Assembly: GCA_964458655.1 (NCBI GenBank)
Contig: CAYWJT010000018.1
Coordinates: 1 to 42,003 of the forward strand
Direction of reading: 5' to 3'
DNA length: 42,003 nt
From: CAYWJT01 sp964458655
Lineage (GTDB): Bacteria; Acidobacteriota; Aminicenantia; Aminicenantales; Saccharicenantaceae
Both the position numbers and the translations under genes were made by a program. Of this stretch, positions 8,555 through 17,261 are shown piece by piece (within the stretch, counting starts at the first letter, position 1; each line of letters opens with the position of its first letter). The notes beneath the pieces were generated by a model. That model did no database searches and was not told where the DNA came from. It saw only the letters and a list, made by a program, of their open reading frames with translations.

Positions 8555-9484
8555 ATGGCCGCGAAGAAAATGATTGCCGTCGTCGGCAGCGCCAACTTCG
8601 ACATGGTCGTCAGGCTGCCGAGATTGCCGTGTCCGGGCGAGACCGTGCTCGGCGGCGAGTTCTACACTGCCGCCGGAGGCAAGGGCGCCAACCAGGCCGT
8701 GGCTGCCGCCAGGGCAGGGGGCCGGGTGGCCTTCGTGGGCCGCGTAGGGGCGGACTCGTTCGGCCGGGAAATAAGACGAAACCTGAACCGCGAGAAGATC
8801 GACACGTCCGCCCTGTGGGCCACACCCGGCACGGCCACGGGCGTGGCCCTGATCAGCGTCGCGCCGTCGGGAGAGAACGCCATCTCGGTCGCGGCTGGCG
8901 CCAACGCCAGGCTGTCCCCGACGGACATCGACCGCGCGCGGAAGATCATCGAGGCCGCAGGGTTCCTGCTCATCCAGCTCGAGATACCTCCGGAGACCCT
9001 TCTCCGCGCTGTAGAGACAGCCGCAGCCGCCGGGGCCGCTGTCATCCTCAACCCGGCGCCGGCTTCGGACCTGCCGGGAAGCGTCTTCGGCCGGCTCTTC
9101 ATGGCGACCCCGAACGAGACCGAGGCCGCCGCGCTGACCGGCATTGACGTAGCGGATGAAAGCAGCGCCCGGACGGCCGGCCGGGCCCTTCTCGAACGGG
9201 GCTGTGTCAACGTCATCGTGACCCTCGGTAAGCGCGGCGCGCTGCTGGTAACGAGATCGGGCGCGAGGCTTTTCCCGGCCTTCCCCGCCCGGGCGGTCGA
9301 CACCACGGCCGCCGGCGATGTCTTCAACGGCGCGCTGGCCGCGGCTCTGGCCGAGGGCCGAAAGGTCGAGGAGGCGGTCGTCTTCGCCAACGCGGCCGCG
9401 TCGATTTCCGTGACCAGGCCGGGCGCCCAGCCGTCCTGTCCATATCGGGCGGAGGTCGTCAGAAGGCTCAAAGCCGGGCCCTGA
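8555..9484 (+). CDS. rbsK: Ribokinase (PfkB family)
   Basis: Cytoplasmic sugar kinase of 309 residues, the usual ribokinase length, phosphorylating ribose to ribose 5-phosphate with ATP. The first PfkB signature is GGKGANQAVAAARAGG (about residues 40-55), within the sugar-binding region that starts VVGSANFDMVVRLPRLP. The second signature is DTTAAGDVFNGALAAALAEG (about 249-268), carrying the catalytic aspartate of the AGD triplet. The TPNETEA segment is also typical. It stands alone, with no ribose transporter or repressor nearby, so another pentose or nucleoside-derived sugar remains possible. A GGAGACAGG ribosome site precedes the ATG. Confidence 0.9.
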   Translation: MAAKKMIAVVGSANFDMVVRLPRLPCPGETVLGGEFYTAAGGKGANQAVAAARAGGRVAFVGRVGADSFGREIRRNLNREKIDTSALWATPGTATGVALISVAPSGENAISVAAGANARLSPTDIDRARKIIEAAGFLLIQLEIPPETLLRAVETAAAAGAAVILNPAPASDLPGSVFGRLFMATPNETEAAALTGIDVADESSARTAGRALLERGCVNVIVTLGKRGALLVTRSGARLFPAFPARAVDTTAAGDVFNGALAAALAEGRKVEEAVVFANAAASISVTRPGAQPSCPYRAEVVRRLKAGP

Positions 9485-9919
9485 GCGGGGCTTGCCGGCG
9501 ATAAAGACCACGGTCATAGCGGAGCCCCGTTGCGCGGCTCCATGACCAAGGGCGAGAGTGTCGTCGCGTTCATCGACCATGGCCGGAGACCCCGGGCCGC
9601 GGCGGCGCCTCGAAGAAAACCGAGGCAAGGCTCCGAGAGCGTCCAAGCCGCGCCCGGTCGATGCCCATCCCCGCCCGTTTCGAGCAGGCTGTCGTCCACC
9701 TGTGCGTTATAGAACCAGGACAGCATCCTCGATTCTGAGGGTGTGCGCAGGAAGGTGGGATGGACGGCTCGGCTCCAGTCCCCGCAATGCCCGCAGCGCA
9801 AGGGGTTCCCCGCGGGGGGAAGGGCGGAGAGAGGACGGACGGGGACGAGCCGTGACAGGACCACGTCCCGAATCGAGTCCGCCGCAGAAACGCGGGTGTC
9901 GTTCAGAACCAGGTTGTGC
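9485..9919. other. Gene-free stretch between ribokinase and the hydrogenase promoter
   Basis: Open frames exist on both strands but all are arginine/proline-rich translations without family resemblance, conserved motifs or ribosome sites. I see no tRNA, repeat or terminator with a T-tract. It may be decayed coding sequence. Confidence 0.5.
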
Positions 9920-9949
9920 TTGACATCCGCGGAATCCCGGATATATAAG
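9920..9949 (+). promoter_or_regulatory. Sigma70-type promoter of the membrane-bound hydrogenase operon
   Basis: Perfect -35 TTGACA (9920-9925) followed by an AT-rich -10 region, readable as TATATA (9942-9947, 16-base spacer) or TATAAG (9944-9949, 18-base spacer). It lies in otherwise GC-rich DNA and leaves a leader of about 110 bases before the ATG at 10065. Confidence 0.6.
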
Positions 9950-10064
9950 AGACAGCAAATAGCGGGAAAATAGTGGCCTCCATGCCGTGCATGCGGGATG
10001 GCATCGGCGTTGATTCGCGGATGCAGGTCGAGCTTGCCGCGGATCGTTCCGGACGGGGGTAATC

Positions 10065-11111
10065 ATGCTGGTCAGATCCGACCTTCTCGTTTCTTTCCTT
10101 GAAACTTGCCGTAAGGAAAAGATCGGCGGCTTCCGGAGAGTATTCGTGCCGGTCCTTTCCGACGCGCTGGATTCGCGGGAGAGCTTTCTCGCTCCTATGG
10201 GCGGCGGCCGTCGGCTCTCTCTTGACGGTTACCGATCCGCCGACCCCGTCAAGGTCCTCTTCTACCGCTCAAGAGAGAAAGTGGCCCCCTTCGACCTCAA
10301 GCCCTCGCCTTTCCTTGTCGCCGGCGTCAAGGCCTGCGACCTCAAAGGGCTTCAGGTGCTGGACGCGGCCCTGGTCAACAAGGATTTCGTCGACCCCGCC
10401 TACCGTTTCTGGCGGGAGAACGCCACCATACTGAGCTTTGACTGCACGGAGGTCGGCCCGAGTTGTCACTGCACGCTGGCCGGCGGCAAGCCGTTCGTCG
10501 AGAGCGGCGCCGACGCCAACGCCGCCAAGGTCGGCGAACACCATTTCCTGACCGCCTTCACGCCCAAAGGGCGGGCCCTGTTGGACTTGATCCGCTCCCG
10601 CCTCCCGGCGGCCGAGGCCGGCTCGAGGGTCCTCGAAGGACTTGAGGCCAGGCGTTCGGATATGCTCGCCCGGGTCCGGGCCGCCAACGCCGCTTACGAG
10701 CGGTCCGGCGATTACGTATTGCTCAAGTCGGCGTCCAAAGAAGGCTGGCTGGAGGAATCGCGGGAATGCGTGGGCTGCGGGGCCTGCACCAATGTCTGCC
10801 CGACCTGCTACTGCCTCATCCTGAACGACGAGACCGAGCAGGGGCCGTTCGTCAAGGTCCGCAGCTACGACTCCTGCCAGTGGCACGGCTACGCCCGGGT
10901 CGCCAGCGGAGCTTCGCCGAGGCCCCATATGCATGAAAGGTTCCGCAACCGCTATCTTTGCAAGCTCGTCCTGATGAAGGACCAGTTCGGGCTCCTGGGC
11001 TGCACTGGATGCGGCCGATGCACCGACGCCTGCCCCGGCGGCATAGATTTCCGAGGCGCGGTCCGCCGCTTGATGGAAAGTCGGCCGGCCCGGCCTGCGG
11101 AGGCCGGATAA
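10065..11111 (+). CDS. hydB: Sulfhydrogenase beta-like iron-sulfur subunit (HydB/AsrA family)
   Basis: A 348-residue cytoplasmic electron-transfer protein of the HydB/AsrA family (sulfhydrogenase beta, anaerobic sulfite reductase A). Family hallmarks include VKACDLKGL, the Cys cluster in FDCTEVGPSCHC (residues 126-136), and two [4Fe-4S] sites with ligands C235/C238/C241/C245 (CVGCGACTNVC) and C313/C316/C319/C323 (CTGCGRCTDAC). In known sulfhydrogenases this subunit relays electrons between the flavin subunit and the hydrogenase small subunit. It is the first gene of the operon and is followed after 10 bases by its usual partner. Its presence ahead of a group 4 membrane hydrogenase, rather than a soluble group 3b enzyme, is the odd point. 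Confidence 0.85.
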   Translation: MLVRSDLLVSFLETCRKEKIGGFRRVFVPVLSDALDSRESFLAPMGGGRRLSLDGYRSADPVKVLFYRSREKVAPFDLKPSPFLVAGVKACDLKGLQVLDAALVNKDFVDPAYRFWRENATILSFDCTEVGPSCHCTLAGGKPFVESGADANAAKVGEHHFLTAFTPKGRALLDLIRSRLPAAEAGSRVLEGLEARRSDMLARVRAANAAYERSGDYVLLKSASKEGWLEESRECVGCGACTNVCPTCYCLILNDETEQGPFVKVRSYDSCQWHGYARVASGASPRPHMHERFRNRYLCKLVLMKDQFGLLGCTGCGRCTDACPGGIDFRGAVRRLMESRPARPAEAG

Positions 11112-11121
11112 GGAGGAGAAC

Positions 11122-11946
11122 ATGCCCGCCAATCCTTTCGAACCGATGCCGGCCGTGATCACCGAGGTCTTCCAGGAGTCGCCCATCATCAGGACCCTGC
11201 GTTTGAAGCCTGAGCGGCCGCTGCCCTTCAAGACGGGCCAATTCATCGAGCTCAGCCTGCCGGGAGTGGGGGAAGCGCCCTTCACGCCTTCTTCCTCCCA
11301 TTTCGTCACCGATTTCATGGACGTGACCGTGATGAAGGCCGGCTTCGTCTCAGAGCATGTCCATAAGGCCGCGCCCGGGGACCGGGTGGGCCTGCGCGGG
11401 CCGTTCGGCTCGTTCTATCCGCTGGAGGAATTCGCGGGCAAGGACCTGCTCATCTTGGGCGGCGGCTGCGGCCTGGCGCCGCTGCGCTCGCTTTTCCTGA
11501 CGCTGCTCGACGAGGCCGATAAGTACAGGACCATCACCTTCCTGGCGGGAGCCAAGACGCCTGGCGAGTGCATCTATAAGGACGCTTTCCCGGAATGGCG
11601 CAAGCATCCCAAAGTCAGGCTCTTCCGGGCCGTCGACGCGGTCCCGCCCGGGGAATCCTGGGATGAGGAAGTCGGGTTGGTGACAGTGCTGCTCAAGAAG
11701 CTGGAGGTCGACCCGGCAGAGACCCCGGCCGTCGTCTGCGGGCCGCCGGCGATGATGAAGTTCGGCACCCGGGACCTGCTCAAGCTGGGCTTCCGGGAGG
11801 ACCGGATCTACCTGTCCATGGAAAAGAAGATGTACTGCGGCTTCGGCCAATGCCGCCATTGTCTGATGGGCAAGTACTATGTCTGCAGGGACGGCCCTGT
11901 TTTCACTTACGCCAGCATCAAGAACGAGGAGGGGATATGGGACTGA
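11122..11946 (+). CDS. hydG: Sulfhydrogenase gamma-like FAD/NAD(P)-binding subunit (HydG/AsrB/PyrK family)
   Basis: A 274-residue ferredoxin-NADP reductase-fold protein. Residues 10-100 form the FAD-binding barrel, and the nucleotide-binding domain starts at ILGGGCGLAPLRSL (111-124). The C-terminal [2Fe-2S] site has C239, C244, C247 and C255, the C-x4-C-x2-C-x7-C pattern of PyrK-type proteins. In sulfhydrogenases and anaerobic sulfite reductase this subunit exchanges electrons with NAD(P)H. The next gene starts inside its 3' end (10-base overlap), which supports translational coupling. NADH versus NADPH preference cannot be read reliably. The gene letters follow sulfhydrogenase naming and must not be confused with HydG of [FeFe] maturation. 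Confidence 0.87.
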   Translation: MPANPFEPMPAVITEVFQESPIIRTLRLKPERPLPFKTGQFIELSLPGVGEAPFTPSSSHFVTDFMDVTVMKAGFVSEHVHKAAPGDRVGLRGPFGSFYPLEEFAGKDLLILGGGCGLAPLRSLFLTLLDEADKYRTITFLAGAKTPGECIYKDAFPEWRKHPKVRLFRAVDAVPPGESWDEEVGLVTVLLKKLEVDPAETPAVVCGPPAMMKFGTRDLLKLGFREDRIYLSMEKKMYCGFGQCRHCLMGKYYVCRDGPVFTYASIKNEEGIWD

Positions 11947-12446
11947 AGAGACTGCTGGTCGATATCCAGGCGCTGCTCGAGTCCGGCGCCGGAGCCGAGC
12001 GGATCCAGTGCGAGTACCTGTTCCACAGACAAAACCCCGGCCCCTTTTCGCTCCTCGAGGTAGTCCAATTCGCCGCCTACTGCCGTCAATGCAAGGAGGC
12101 CTTCTGCGTGGCCGCCTGTCCCAAGGAGGCGTTGGAAAGGCAGGCCAACGGGACCATGAAGCGCTACAACATGCGCTGCGTGGGCTGCAAGAGTTGCACC
12201 CTGGCCTGCCCTTTCGGCACGCTGTTCCCCGAGGTCATCAACTATATCTCCGCCAAGTGCGACCTCTGCCTGAACCAGTTGGCGGATGACCCGGGATACA
12301 TTCCCCTCTGCGCTCGGACGGCTCCTCCGGGAGCCTTCAATATGACGGATATCGCGGCCGAGGAGCCGCTGAAGAACCTTTTTTTCGTCGGCGAGAACCT
12401 GGCCGTCAGGACGCCGAGCTGGCTCCGGAAGGAAGGTCGGCCATGA
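11937..12446 (+). CDS. HycB/CooF-like ferredoxin subunit
   Basis: A 169-residue polyferredoxin-type subunit. The ATG at 11937 follows an AGGAGG-like sequence, and the frame upstream of it is a shadow of the hydG end. Cysteine groups are CRQCKEAFCVAAC (about residues 49-61), CVGCKSCTLAC (82-92), CDLCLNQ (about 109) and a further cysteine in PLCARTAPPGA. This is the layout of HycB/CooF/DmsB-type proteins that carry electrons to a membrane hydrogenase or molybdoenzyme. Together with HydB and HydG it would form the electron-input arm of the complex. It overlaps the next gene by four bases (ATGA). Confidence 0.83.
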   Translation: MGLKRLLVDIQALLESGAGAERIQCEYLFHRQNPGPFSLLEVVQFAAYCRQCKEAFCVAACPKEALERQANGTMKRYNMRCVGCKSCTLACPFGTLFPEVINYISAKCDLCLNQLADDPGYIPLCARTAPPGAFNMTDIAAEEPLKNLFFVGENLAVRTPSWLRKEGRP

Positions 12447-13372
12447 TCGGCCAGTCCCTGTTCCGGCTGTTCGTCTTTCCGGGCCTCCTGTTCACGGCCG
12501 TTCTCGGGCTGCTCGCCGGCTGGCTGGACCGAAAGGTTTCGGCCCGCTTCCAGTTCCGCGTCGGCCCGCCGCCGCTGCAGAACTTCAACGACTTCTTCAA
12601 GCTCCTGGGCAAGGAGACGGTCGTCGTCCGCGACGGCGTCCGCTGGCTGTTCATCGCGGCGCCGCTGGCCGGCTGCAGCACGCTGGTCCTGGTTTCCGCC
12701 ATAGTCGGCACGGCCCTGTTCTTCCGTCAGGGGTTCGCCGGCGACCTCCTCGTCGTCATGTATCTGTTAATGTTCTATTCGGTGACGGTGGTCCTGGGCG
12801 GGGCCGCCACCGGTAATGTCTATTCCAGCCTCGGGGCCGGCCGGGAGGTCAAGCTTCTTCTAGCCGATGAGCTGGCCTTCATCCTCGCCTGTCTCGTCCC
12901 CGTCGTCCGGTCAGGCTACCAGCTGAAGCTGACCGAGATCCTGAACCATCAAGCTGGGCACGGCATGATCATCGGCTCGGTTTCCGGCGGGCTGGCCTTT
13001 CTGGTCGGCCTTCTAGCTGTCCAGGCCAAGATGGCCCTCCCCCCGTTCCACATCCCGGAGGCCGAAACGGAGATAGTCGGGGGGCCGTTCATGGAGTACA
13101 GCGGGCCGTTGCTGGCCTTCTGGAAGCTGGGCTCCTTCATGACGTACGTCATTTTCCCGTTTGTCCTCGTGCTCCTTTTCCTGGGAGGCTTCCGCTGGTC
13201 AGGCCCGGGGATACTCTGGTCGCTCGTGAAGTACCTGTTGATCGTTGTCGTGATGATCATCATCAAGAACACCAATCCCCGTCTGCGCACGGACACCGCC
13301 GTCGCTTTCTTCTGGAAGGTCGCCTCGCCGCTGGCGCTGGCCGCCGTCATTCTGGCCGTCCTGGGGGTGTAG
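12443..13372 (+). CDS. Membrane-bound hydrogenase NuoH-like subunit (MbhM/HycD type)
   Basis: A 309-residue integral membrane protein with about eight helices, homologous to complex I NuoH and group 4 hydrogenase subunits HycD/EchB/MbhM. It docks the soluble hydrogenase arm onto the membrane arm. The family signature is visible in the cytoplasmic loop (RVGPPPLQNFNDFFKLLGKE) and in the acidic motif PEAETEIVGGPFMEYSG, whose glutamates line the proposed ion-entry funnel. Length is typical. It is followed after two bases by the small subunit gene. Confidence 0.92.
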   Translation: MIGQSLFRLFVFPGLLFTAVLGLLAGWLDRKVSARFQFRVGPPPLQNFNDFFKLLGKETVVVRDGVRWLFIAAPLAGCSTLVLVSAIVGTALFFRQGFAGDLLVVMYLLMFYSVTVVLGGAATGNVYSSLGAGREVKLLLADELAFILACLVPVVRSGYQLKLTEILNHQAGHGMIIGSVSGGLAFLVGLLAVQAKMALPPFHIPEAETEIVGGPFMEYSGPLLAFWKLGSFMTYVIFPFVLVLLFLGGFRWSGPGILWSLVKYLLIVVVMIIIKNTNPRLRTDTAVAFFWKVASPLALAAVILAVLGV

Positions 13373-13374
13373 CC

Positions 13375-13794
13375 ATGGGCTGGTACAACAAGCGTCTGGC
13401 CAAGTCGCTCTGGGTCTTTCACATCAGCGCCTCGCCCTGCAACAACTGCGATATCGAGATCCTGGACCTGATAACACCGCGCTACGATGTCGAGCGTTTC
13501 GGGATAAAGCTGGTCGGCTCCGTCAGGCATGCCGATGTCCTTCTGGTCACGGGCATCATCAATCAAAAGGTGGCGCCACGGGTGCGTCGCATCTACGAAC
13601 AGGCGCCCAAGCCGGTTTTTGTCGTCGGCATCGGGACCTGCCCGACCTCGGGATGCTGTTTCAAGGGCAGCTACAACGCGACCCCGCGGCGGGAGGAGGT
13701 CATCCCCTTCGACGTTTTCGTCCCCGGCTGCCCGCCCAAGCCGGAGGCCATGATCGACGCCATAGTCAAGCTCATGGGGGTGCTCAATGCCTGA
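13375..13794 (+). CDS. Group 4 [NiFe] hydrogenase small subunit (NuoB-like, MbhJ/HycG type)
   Basis: A 139-residue small subunit with the single proximal [4Fe-4S] cluster typical of group 4 enzymes. Ligands are C22 and C25 (SPCNNCD), C89 (GTCPTSG) and C119 (PGCPPKP). It lacks the extra medial and distal cluster domain of soluble hydrogenases, as expected for the NuoB-like family. The gene is 20 codons or so shorter than E. coli HycG-type proteins but contains all cluster ligands. The next gene begins eight bases before its stop. Confidence 0.92.
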   Translation: MGWYNKRLAKSLWVFHISASPCNNCDIEILDLITPRYDVERFGIKLVGSVRHADVLLVTGIINQKVAPRVRRIYEQAPKPVFVVGIGTCPTSGCCFKGSYNATPRREEVIPFDVFVPGCPPKPEAMIDAIVKLMGVLNA

Positions 13795-14218
13795 AAAGGA
13801 TAGGTTCCTGAAGGACATGGCCGGCCGGATAGACCGGGTGGTCGAGAAGAAAGGGCGGCTCTATTTCGGCGTCTCCGACGAGAACCTGCTCGATGTCGTC
13901 CGCTACCTTTTCCTGACCATGGGCTGCCGGCTCTCGACGGCCACGGCCATGGAGACCTACCGCGGCCTCGAGGTCCTGTATCACTTCTCCCACGACGCCA
14001 GCGGGCGGTACTTCTGCCCGCGCGTGGTCGTCACCGACAAAGCCCGGCCGAAGGTCACATCGATCACTCCCGTCGTCAAGGGCGCCGAATGGATCGAGCG
14101 GGAGATGTTCGAACTGCTGGGCATCGTTTTCGAGGGGCATCCCCGGCTCGAGCGGCTCCTGACGAAGGACCATCCCCAGCCGCCGGACATGCCGCTGCGC
14201 CTGAGGAGGGCCAGATGA
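13787..14218 (+). CDS. NuoC-like hydrogenase subunit (MbhK type)
   Basis: A 143-residue NuoC/30-kDa-type protein, a soluble subunit that packs against the catalytic large subunit. Recognisable segments are the central strands (LEVLYHFSHDA), the acidic-aromatic motif WIEREMFELLGIVFEGHP, and the terminal RLLTKDHPQPPDMPLR, which in NuoC proteins reads E-RE-YD-GI-F-GHP followed by LL. In Mbh-type complexes, as here, NuoC and NuoD are separate polypeptides. In HycE they are fused. Confidence 0.9.
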   Translation: MPEKDRFLKDMAGRIDRVVEKKGRLYFGVSDENLLDVVRYLFLTMGCRLSTATAMETYRGLEVLYHFSHDASGRYFCPRVVVTDKARPKVTSITPVVKGAEWIEREMFELLGIVFEGHPRLERLLTKDHPQPPDMPLRLRRAR

Positions 14219-15399
14219 CCAAGACGATAATCCCCGTCGGGCCCTTCCATCCGCTCCTCGAGGAGGCGGAGTACTTCCGGCTCCACGTCGACGGAGAAAC
14301 GGTGACCGAGGTCGAGGTCGATATCGGCTACATGCACCGCGGCCACGAGTTCCTTTCGGAGAGCAAGACCTTCACCCAGTCCATCTTCCTTGTCGAACGC
14401 ATCTGCGGCATCTGTTCGACTTCCCACCCCATCGCTTTCGTCCACGCCGTCGAGGACGTGGACAATATCGAGATCCCGCCCCGGGCCGCCTACATACGGA
14501 CCATCATAGGCGAGCTGGAGCGGATCCACAGCCACTTGCTCTGGCTCGGGCTGGCCGGCCATTTCATCGGCTACGAGACCCTGTGGATGTGGGCCTGGAA
14601 ATACCGGGAGCCGGTGCTGGAAGCGTTCGAGCTCATCACCGGCAACCGCAATCATTACGGCATGATGCGCGTCGGCGGCGTCGCCCGCGACATCCCGCCG
14701 GAGGCGATACCCAAGCTGATGGATATCCTGGGCCCGGTCGAGGCCAAAATGGAGATGCTCGCTTCGGCCGCGGCCGACGACCCGGTCCTCCGGACGCGGC
14801 TCAGGGGCGTGGGAGTTCTCAGCCGCCAGGCGGCCGTCGAATACTGCGCCGTCGGCCCCACCGCCCGGGCCTCGGGAGTGGACATAGACGTGCGCCGGGA
14901 CGAGCCGAAGGACGCCTACGGGCTGGTCGATTTCAAGACCATCGTCCTTCAAAACGGCGATGTCTACGACAAGCTCGTCGTCCGGGTCCTGGAAACGATC
15001 GAATCCGTCAAGATAGTCCGTCAGTGCCTGGAGAAGCTCAAGAAGGTCCCCGGTCCCATCCTCAACGACGTCAAAGAAGTCACGGCCGGCGAGGGCATAG
15101 GCAGGTATGAAGCCCCGCGGGGCGAGGTCTTCCATTACGTCCGGACAGACGGCAGCAATCGCCCCGTCCGGCACAAGGTCCGGGCGCCCAGCTACATGAA
15201 CATCCCGACCTGCGCGGTCTCCTGCCGGGGCATTCCGCTCGCCGACGCCCTGATCACGCTGGCCTCGGTCGACCCCTGCTATTGCTGCACGGAGCGGGCC
15301 GTTCACGTCGTCGACAGACAGGGCGACCCGCGTCCCTGCGACCTGCTGAAGCTCTCCCGCGAGAAAACCGAGCGCCTGAGGAGGGAGCTCCATGGTTGA
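14215..15399 (+). CDS. Group 4 [NiFe] hydrogenase catalytic large subunit (NuoD-like, MbhL/HycE type)
   Basis: Catalytic subunit of 394 residues from the ATG at 14215, which overlaps the nuoC-like stop. Both active-site cysteine pairs are present: C64/C67 in ERICGICSTSH and C355/C358 in DPCYCCTER. All four NiFe ligands are therefore intact, and this is a hydrogenase rather than a NuoD or Mbx/Mbs protein, which lose them. About 33 residues follow the distal pair, possibly a maturation tail. No maturation protease or hyp gene is in the window. The substrate is H+/H2 exchange with electrons from ferredoxin or, via the upstream HydBG pair, NAD(P)H. Confidence 0.93.
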   Translation: MTKTIIPVGPFHPLLEEAEYFRLHVDGETVTEVEVDIGYMHRGHEFLSESKTFTQSIFLVERICGICSTSHPIAFVHAVEDVDNIEIPPRAAYIRTIIGELERIHSHLLWLGLAGHFIGYETLWMWAWKYREPVLEAFELITGNRNHYGMMRVGGVARDIPPEAIPKLMDILGPVEAKMEMLASAAADDPVLRTRLRGVGVLSRQAAVEYCAVGPTARASGVDIDVRRDEPKDAYGLVDFKTIVLQNGDVYDKLVVRVLETIESVKIVRQCLEKLKKVPGPILNDVKEVTAGEGIGRYEAPRGEVFHYVRTDGSNRPVRHKVRAPSYMNIPTCAVSCRGIPLADALITLASVDPCYCCTERAVHVVDRQGDPRPCDLLKLSREKTERLRRELHG

Positions 15400-17197
15400 T
15401 CCTCTTCTCCTGGTCGTGGCCGTCCCATTGGCCGTGGCCGCGTTGAACATCTTCCTGCCGGTCGTCCTGCGCAAGTGTCTCGTCTTCCTGGGAACGGCCG
15501 CCGGGCTTTTCCTGGCCCTCCGCTTCTATCGGTTCCCTCCGGCGCCGTTTGAGCTTTGGGGGACGACGGTCCTGGCCCTGGACAGGCTGAGCCTGCTCGC
15601 GCTGACCTTCATTTTCGTCCTGAGCTTCGTCATCTTCGTCTTCTGTCTCAGGGGACTCGCTCCCGGGACCGAAAAGAGTTTCCTGGTCCTGTACCCGGCC
15701 GCGGTCTCTTTCGCGGCCGCCACCGTGCTCTGCCCCAACCCGGTCGCGTTCCTGGTCTTCTGGGGACTCTCCGGTCTGGCGCTCTACGGGTTCGCTCTCC
15801 TCGGCCGCGGTCCGAACGCGCCGGCGGCGGCTAAAAAAACCTTCATCATAGTCGGCGGCAGCGACGCCTTTCTCATCCTGGGGCTGGCCCTGATGTCCTT
15901 GAAGGCCGGCTGGTCGCTGACCGATACGGGGATCCCTTTGAACGACCCGGCCGCCTGGGCGGCTTTCGTCTGCCTGCTCATCGCCGCTTTCGCCAAGGCC
16001 GGAGGCTTTCCCCTCCATACCTGGGTGCCGGACTTCTGCGAAGAGGCGCCCGTCGAAAGCGCGGCCTTGTTGCCGGCCTCGCTGGACAAGCTGCTGGGCG
16101 TCTATCTCCTGGCCAGGATGATGGCCGGCGTTTTCGAAGTCGGCACCTTCGTGCGGCTGGTCGTCATGACCCTCGGCGCGCTGACCGTCATCGTGGCCGT
16201 GATGATGGCCATGGTCCAGCACAGCGGCCGCCGTCTCCTCGGCTATCACGCCGTGAGCCAGGTGGGCTACATGATCATGGGCGTCGGCAGCGGCTCGGCC
16301 CTGGCTTTCGCGGGCGGGCTTTTCCACTTGATAAACCACACACTCTACAAGTCCGACCTTTTCCTTTCGCTCGGCTCCGTGGAGAAGAGAGCCGGCAGCC
16401 ATGACCTTGACGACCTGGGCGGGCTGGCCCGGAACATGCCGGTGACGTTCGTGATGGCCTTGGTCGGGGCCTTGTCCATTTCGGGGATCCCGCCCTTCAA
16501 CGGCTTCTATTCCAAGTGGATGATCTACCAGGGCTTGCTGGAGAAGGCGGCCGGTCTGCCCCGCGGGTACGCCGTCTGGCTTCTGGCCTGCCTGGTCCTG
16601 GCCGTCTTCGGGAGCGCTCTTACCCTGGCCAGCTTCATGAAATTTCTGCACGCGGTTTTCCTGGGCCGGAGGCCCGACCGCTTGAAAGGGGTCCGGGAAG
16701 CGCCGGCCAACCAGTGGCTGGCCACCGGCGTTCTGACCGCGCTCTGCGCCGGTTTCGGCCTCCTGGCGGCGCAAGGCCCTCTGCGCTTTTTCGTCCTGCC
16801 GGCCGCGGCCGAATCGGGATATGCGCCGGCGACGACCCTTGGCTTCTATGATCCCGGCCTGGTCCTGGCTCTGTTGGCCGCGGCGGCCGCACTGGGCATC
16901 TTGGTCTTCCTGGTCGTGAAAAAAACGCGCTATGACGACGTCTATCTGGGCGGCCAGACGCCTTCGGAATATTTCCGCGCCGTGGGGACGGAATTTTACA
17001 GGGAAATCGTCGAGATGAAACCGCTCCGGGCTTTCTACCAGCTGGCCGAGGACGGAAAGTTCGACGTCTACGACCTCGGGTCCAGGGGCACCTTCGGCCT
17101 CTCCCATCTGCTGCAGAAGCTCCATCCGGGGCTGCTGCAGGCATACCTGCTGTTCATCCTGTTCGGCCTCGTCCTTTTCCTGGCCCTGATACGGTGA
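15392..17197 (+). CDS. Antiporter-like membrane subunit with long C-terminal part (NuoL/HyfB-like, proton_antipo_M)
   Basis: A 601-residue integral membrane protein of the NuoL/M/N-MrpA/D superfamily with about fourteen or more helices. Core family motifs are FAKAGGFPLHTWVPDFCEEAPVESAALL (shown in part: residues FAKAGGFPLHTW then EEAPVES), SQVGYMIMGVGSG, and HLINHTLYKSDLFLSLG with its channel lysine and histidine. After the antiporter domain, a cytoplasmic, charged stretch (TRYDDVYLGGQTPSEYFR to VYDLGSRG) leads to one last hydrophobic helix, which may correspond to the lateral-helix region of complex I-like subunits. It is a second antiporter-type subunit in addition to the MrpD-like one downstream. 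Confidence 0.88.
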   Translation: MVDPLLLVVAVPLAVAALNIFLPVVLRKCLVFLGTAAGLFLALRFYRFPPAPFELWGTTVLALDRLSLLALTFIFVLSFVIFVFCLRGLAPGTEKSFLVLYPAAVSFAAATVLCPNPVAFLVFWGLSGLALYGFALLGRGPNAPAAAKKTFIIVGGSDAFLILGLALMSLKAGWSLTDTGIPLNDPAAWAAFVCLLIAAFAKAGGFPLHTWVPDFCEEAPVESAALLPASLDKLLGVYLLARMMAGVFEVGTFVRLVVMTLGALTVIVAVMMAMVQHSGRRLLGYHAVSQVGYMIMGVGSGSALAFAGGLFHLINHTLYKSDLFLSLGSVEKRAGSHDLDDLGGLARNMPVTFVMALVGALSISGIPPFNGFYSKWMIYQGLLEKAAGLPRGYAVWLLACLVLAVFGSALTLASFMKFLHAVFLGRRPDRLKGVREAPANQWLATGVLTALCAGFGLLAAQGPLRFFVLPAAAESGYAPATTLGFYDPGLVLALLAAAAALGILVFLVVKKTRYDDVYLGGQTPSEYFRAVGTEFYREIVEMKPLRAFYQLAEDGKFDVYDLGSRGTFGLSHLLQKLHPGLLQAYLLFILFGLVLFLALIR

Positions 17198-17261
17198 GCG
17201 ATGTGGAGACCATATCCCGGCAGACGGCACCAGGTCGGCGGGCAGCGCAAAGGAGGGATAC

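Noticed and set aside
9514..9864. A 116-codon minus-strand frame containing CGHCGDW, considered as an IS fragment
   Set aside because: One CxxC pair is not enough. No transposase motif, inverted repeats or ribosome site are present.
9944..9955. TATAAGAGACAG, identical to the last 12 bases of the Tn5 mosaic end used in sequencing adapters
   Set aside because: The remaining seven bases of the 19-base end hardly match, and the sequence continues smoothly as a promoter -10 region with its -35 box. Chance is more likely than adapter carry-over, although read-level inspection would settle it.
14215..15399. NuoD-like protein considered as a complex I or Mbx/Mbs subunit rather than a hydrogenase
   Set aside because: Both CxxC pairs that hold the NiFe site are intact, which NuoD and Mbx/Mbs proteins lack.
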